Assembly: GCA_947630635.1 (NCBI GenBank)
Contig: CANRIJ010000095.1
Coordinates: forward strand, 1-5,972
From: an uncultured Spirochaetaceae bacterium
GTDB lineage: Bacteria > Spirochaetota > Spirochaetia > Sphaerochaetales > Sphaerochaetaceae
Direction of reading: 5' to 3'
DNA length: 5,972 bases
Part shown: piece by piece, positions 5,893-5,972 of the stretch
How positions within the stretch are numbered: position 1 is the first letter of the stretch
How the letters are laid out: each line of letters begins with the position of its first letter
Position numbers and translations under genes: made by a program
Notes under the pieces: model-generated
Told to the model about the DNA's origin: nothing
The model's database searches: none
Seen by the model: the letters and a program-made list of their open reading frames with translations, nothing else

Positions 5893-5913
5893 CTCTGTTC
5901 AGTTAGAGATAGA

Positions 5914-5930
5914 CAGTCTAATTCAGACTG
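5914..5930. repeat. Small inverted repeat after the terminator hairpin
   Basis: CAGTCT (5914-5919) and AGACTG (5925-5930) form a 6-bp stem with the loop AATTC, followed by CTGTTTAAT. It could be a second weak transcript end or an operator for a gene beyond the window. The 10-bp palindrome TAGAGCTCTA (5945-5954) lies just after it. No gene is visible between 5789 and the end of the window. Confidence 0.35.
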
Positions 5931-5972
5931 CTGTTTAATACTATTAGAGCTCTACTCCGGTAAGGTCGTATA

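Noticed and set aside
1..5972. CRISPR array, tRNA, rRNA or insertion sequence
   Set aside because: No regularly spaced repeats, no cloverleaf-like sequence, no ribosomal RNA signatures and no transposase motifs or paired terminal repeats were found.

Overview
The window is AT-rich and dominated by one very large gene. It is flanked on the left by debris of an integrative element and on the right by a short non-coding tail. Low GC in the main gene, AAGAGG/GAGAGGGGGA-type ribosome binding sites and a left-hand block that resembles Tn1549-like conjugative elements of gut Clostridia all suggest a low-GC Firmicutes host. That taxonomic reading is inference from composition and recall, not a database match.

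Layout. Positions 1-337 are a decayed fragment of an integrative and conjugative element (ICE). It holds a possible C-terminal end of an unknown gene (1-87), a very GC-rich structured intergenic block (129-177; 42 of the 60 bases in 121-180 are G or C) and the first 26 codons of a sigma-70-like small ORF that ends abruptly (257-337). Positions 338-540 have features expected at the end of a mobile element: a nearly perfect 26-bp palindrome (356-381), a pair of 8-bp direct repeats spaced 11 bp apart (404-422), and GAGTGGGAATAA (525-536), the kind of sequence found at the 3' end of guaA, a known integration hotspot. Positions 541-815 are AT-rich. They contain no convincing conventional gene, but do contain an orphan Shine-Dalgarno sequence, an 11-bp direct repeat and a 38-codon hydrophobic ORF ending 15 bp before the main gene.

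Positions 816-5711 encode one 1631-residue protein. It has an N-terminal GHKL/HSP90-type ATPase module of the sacsin/NO VEIN kind, about 600 residues with no recognisable domain, an acidic charged linker, and a complete C-terminal superfamily 1 helicase of the Upf1/DNA2 (AAA_11/AAA_12) type. The motifs of both ATPases look intact, but I see no nuclease. A solitary, giant, two-ATPase protein next to mobile-element debris matches the architecture and context of many anti-phage defence genes. This is the window's best candidate for an undescribed system, but the defence role is inference.

Positions 5712-5972 contain a 26-codon lysine/glutamate-rich ORF on the minus strand whose stop overlaps that of the main gene, then a perfect 10-bp-stem hairpin (5866-5892) and a second smaller hairpin (5914-5930). 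The main gene appears to be monocistronic; no partner gene is visible in the window.
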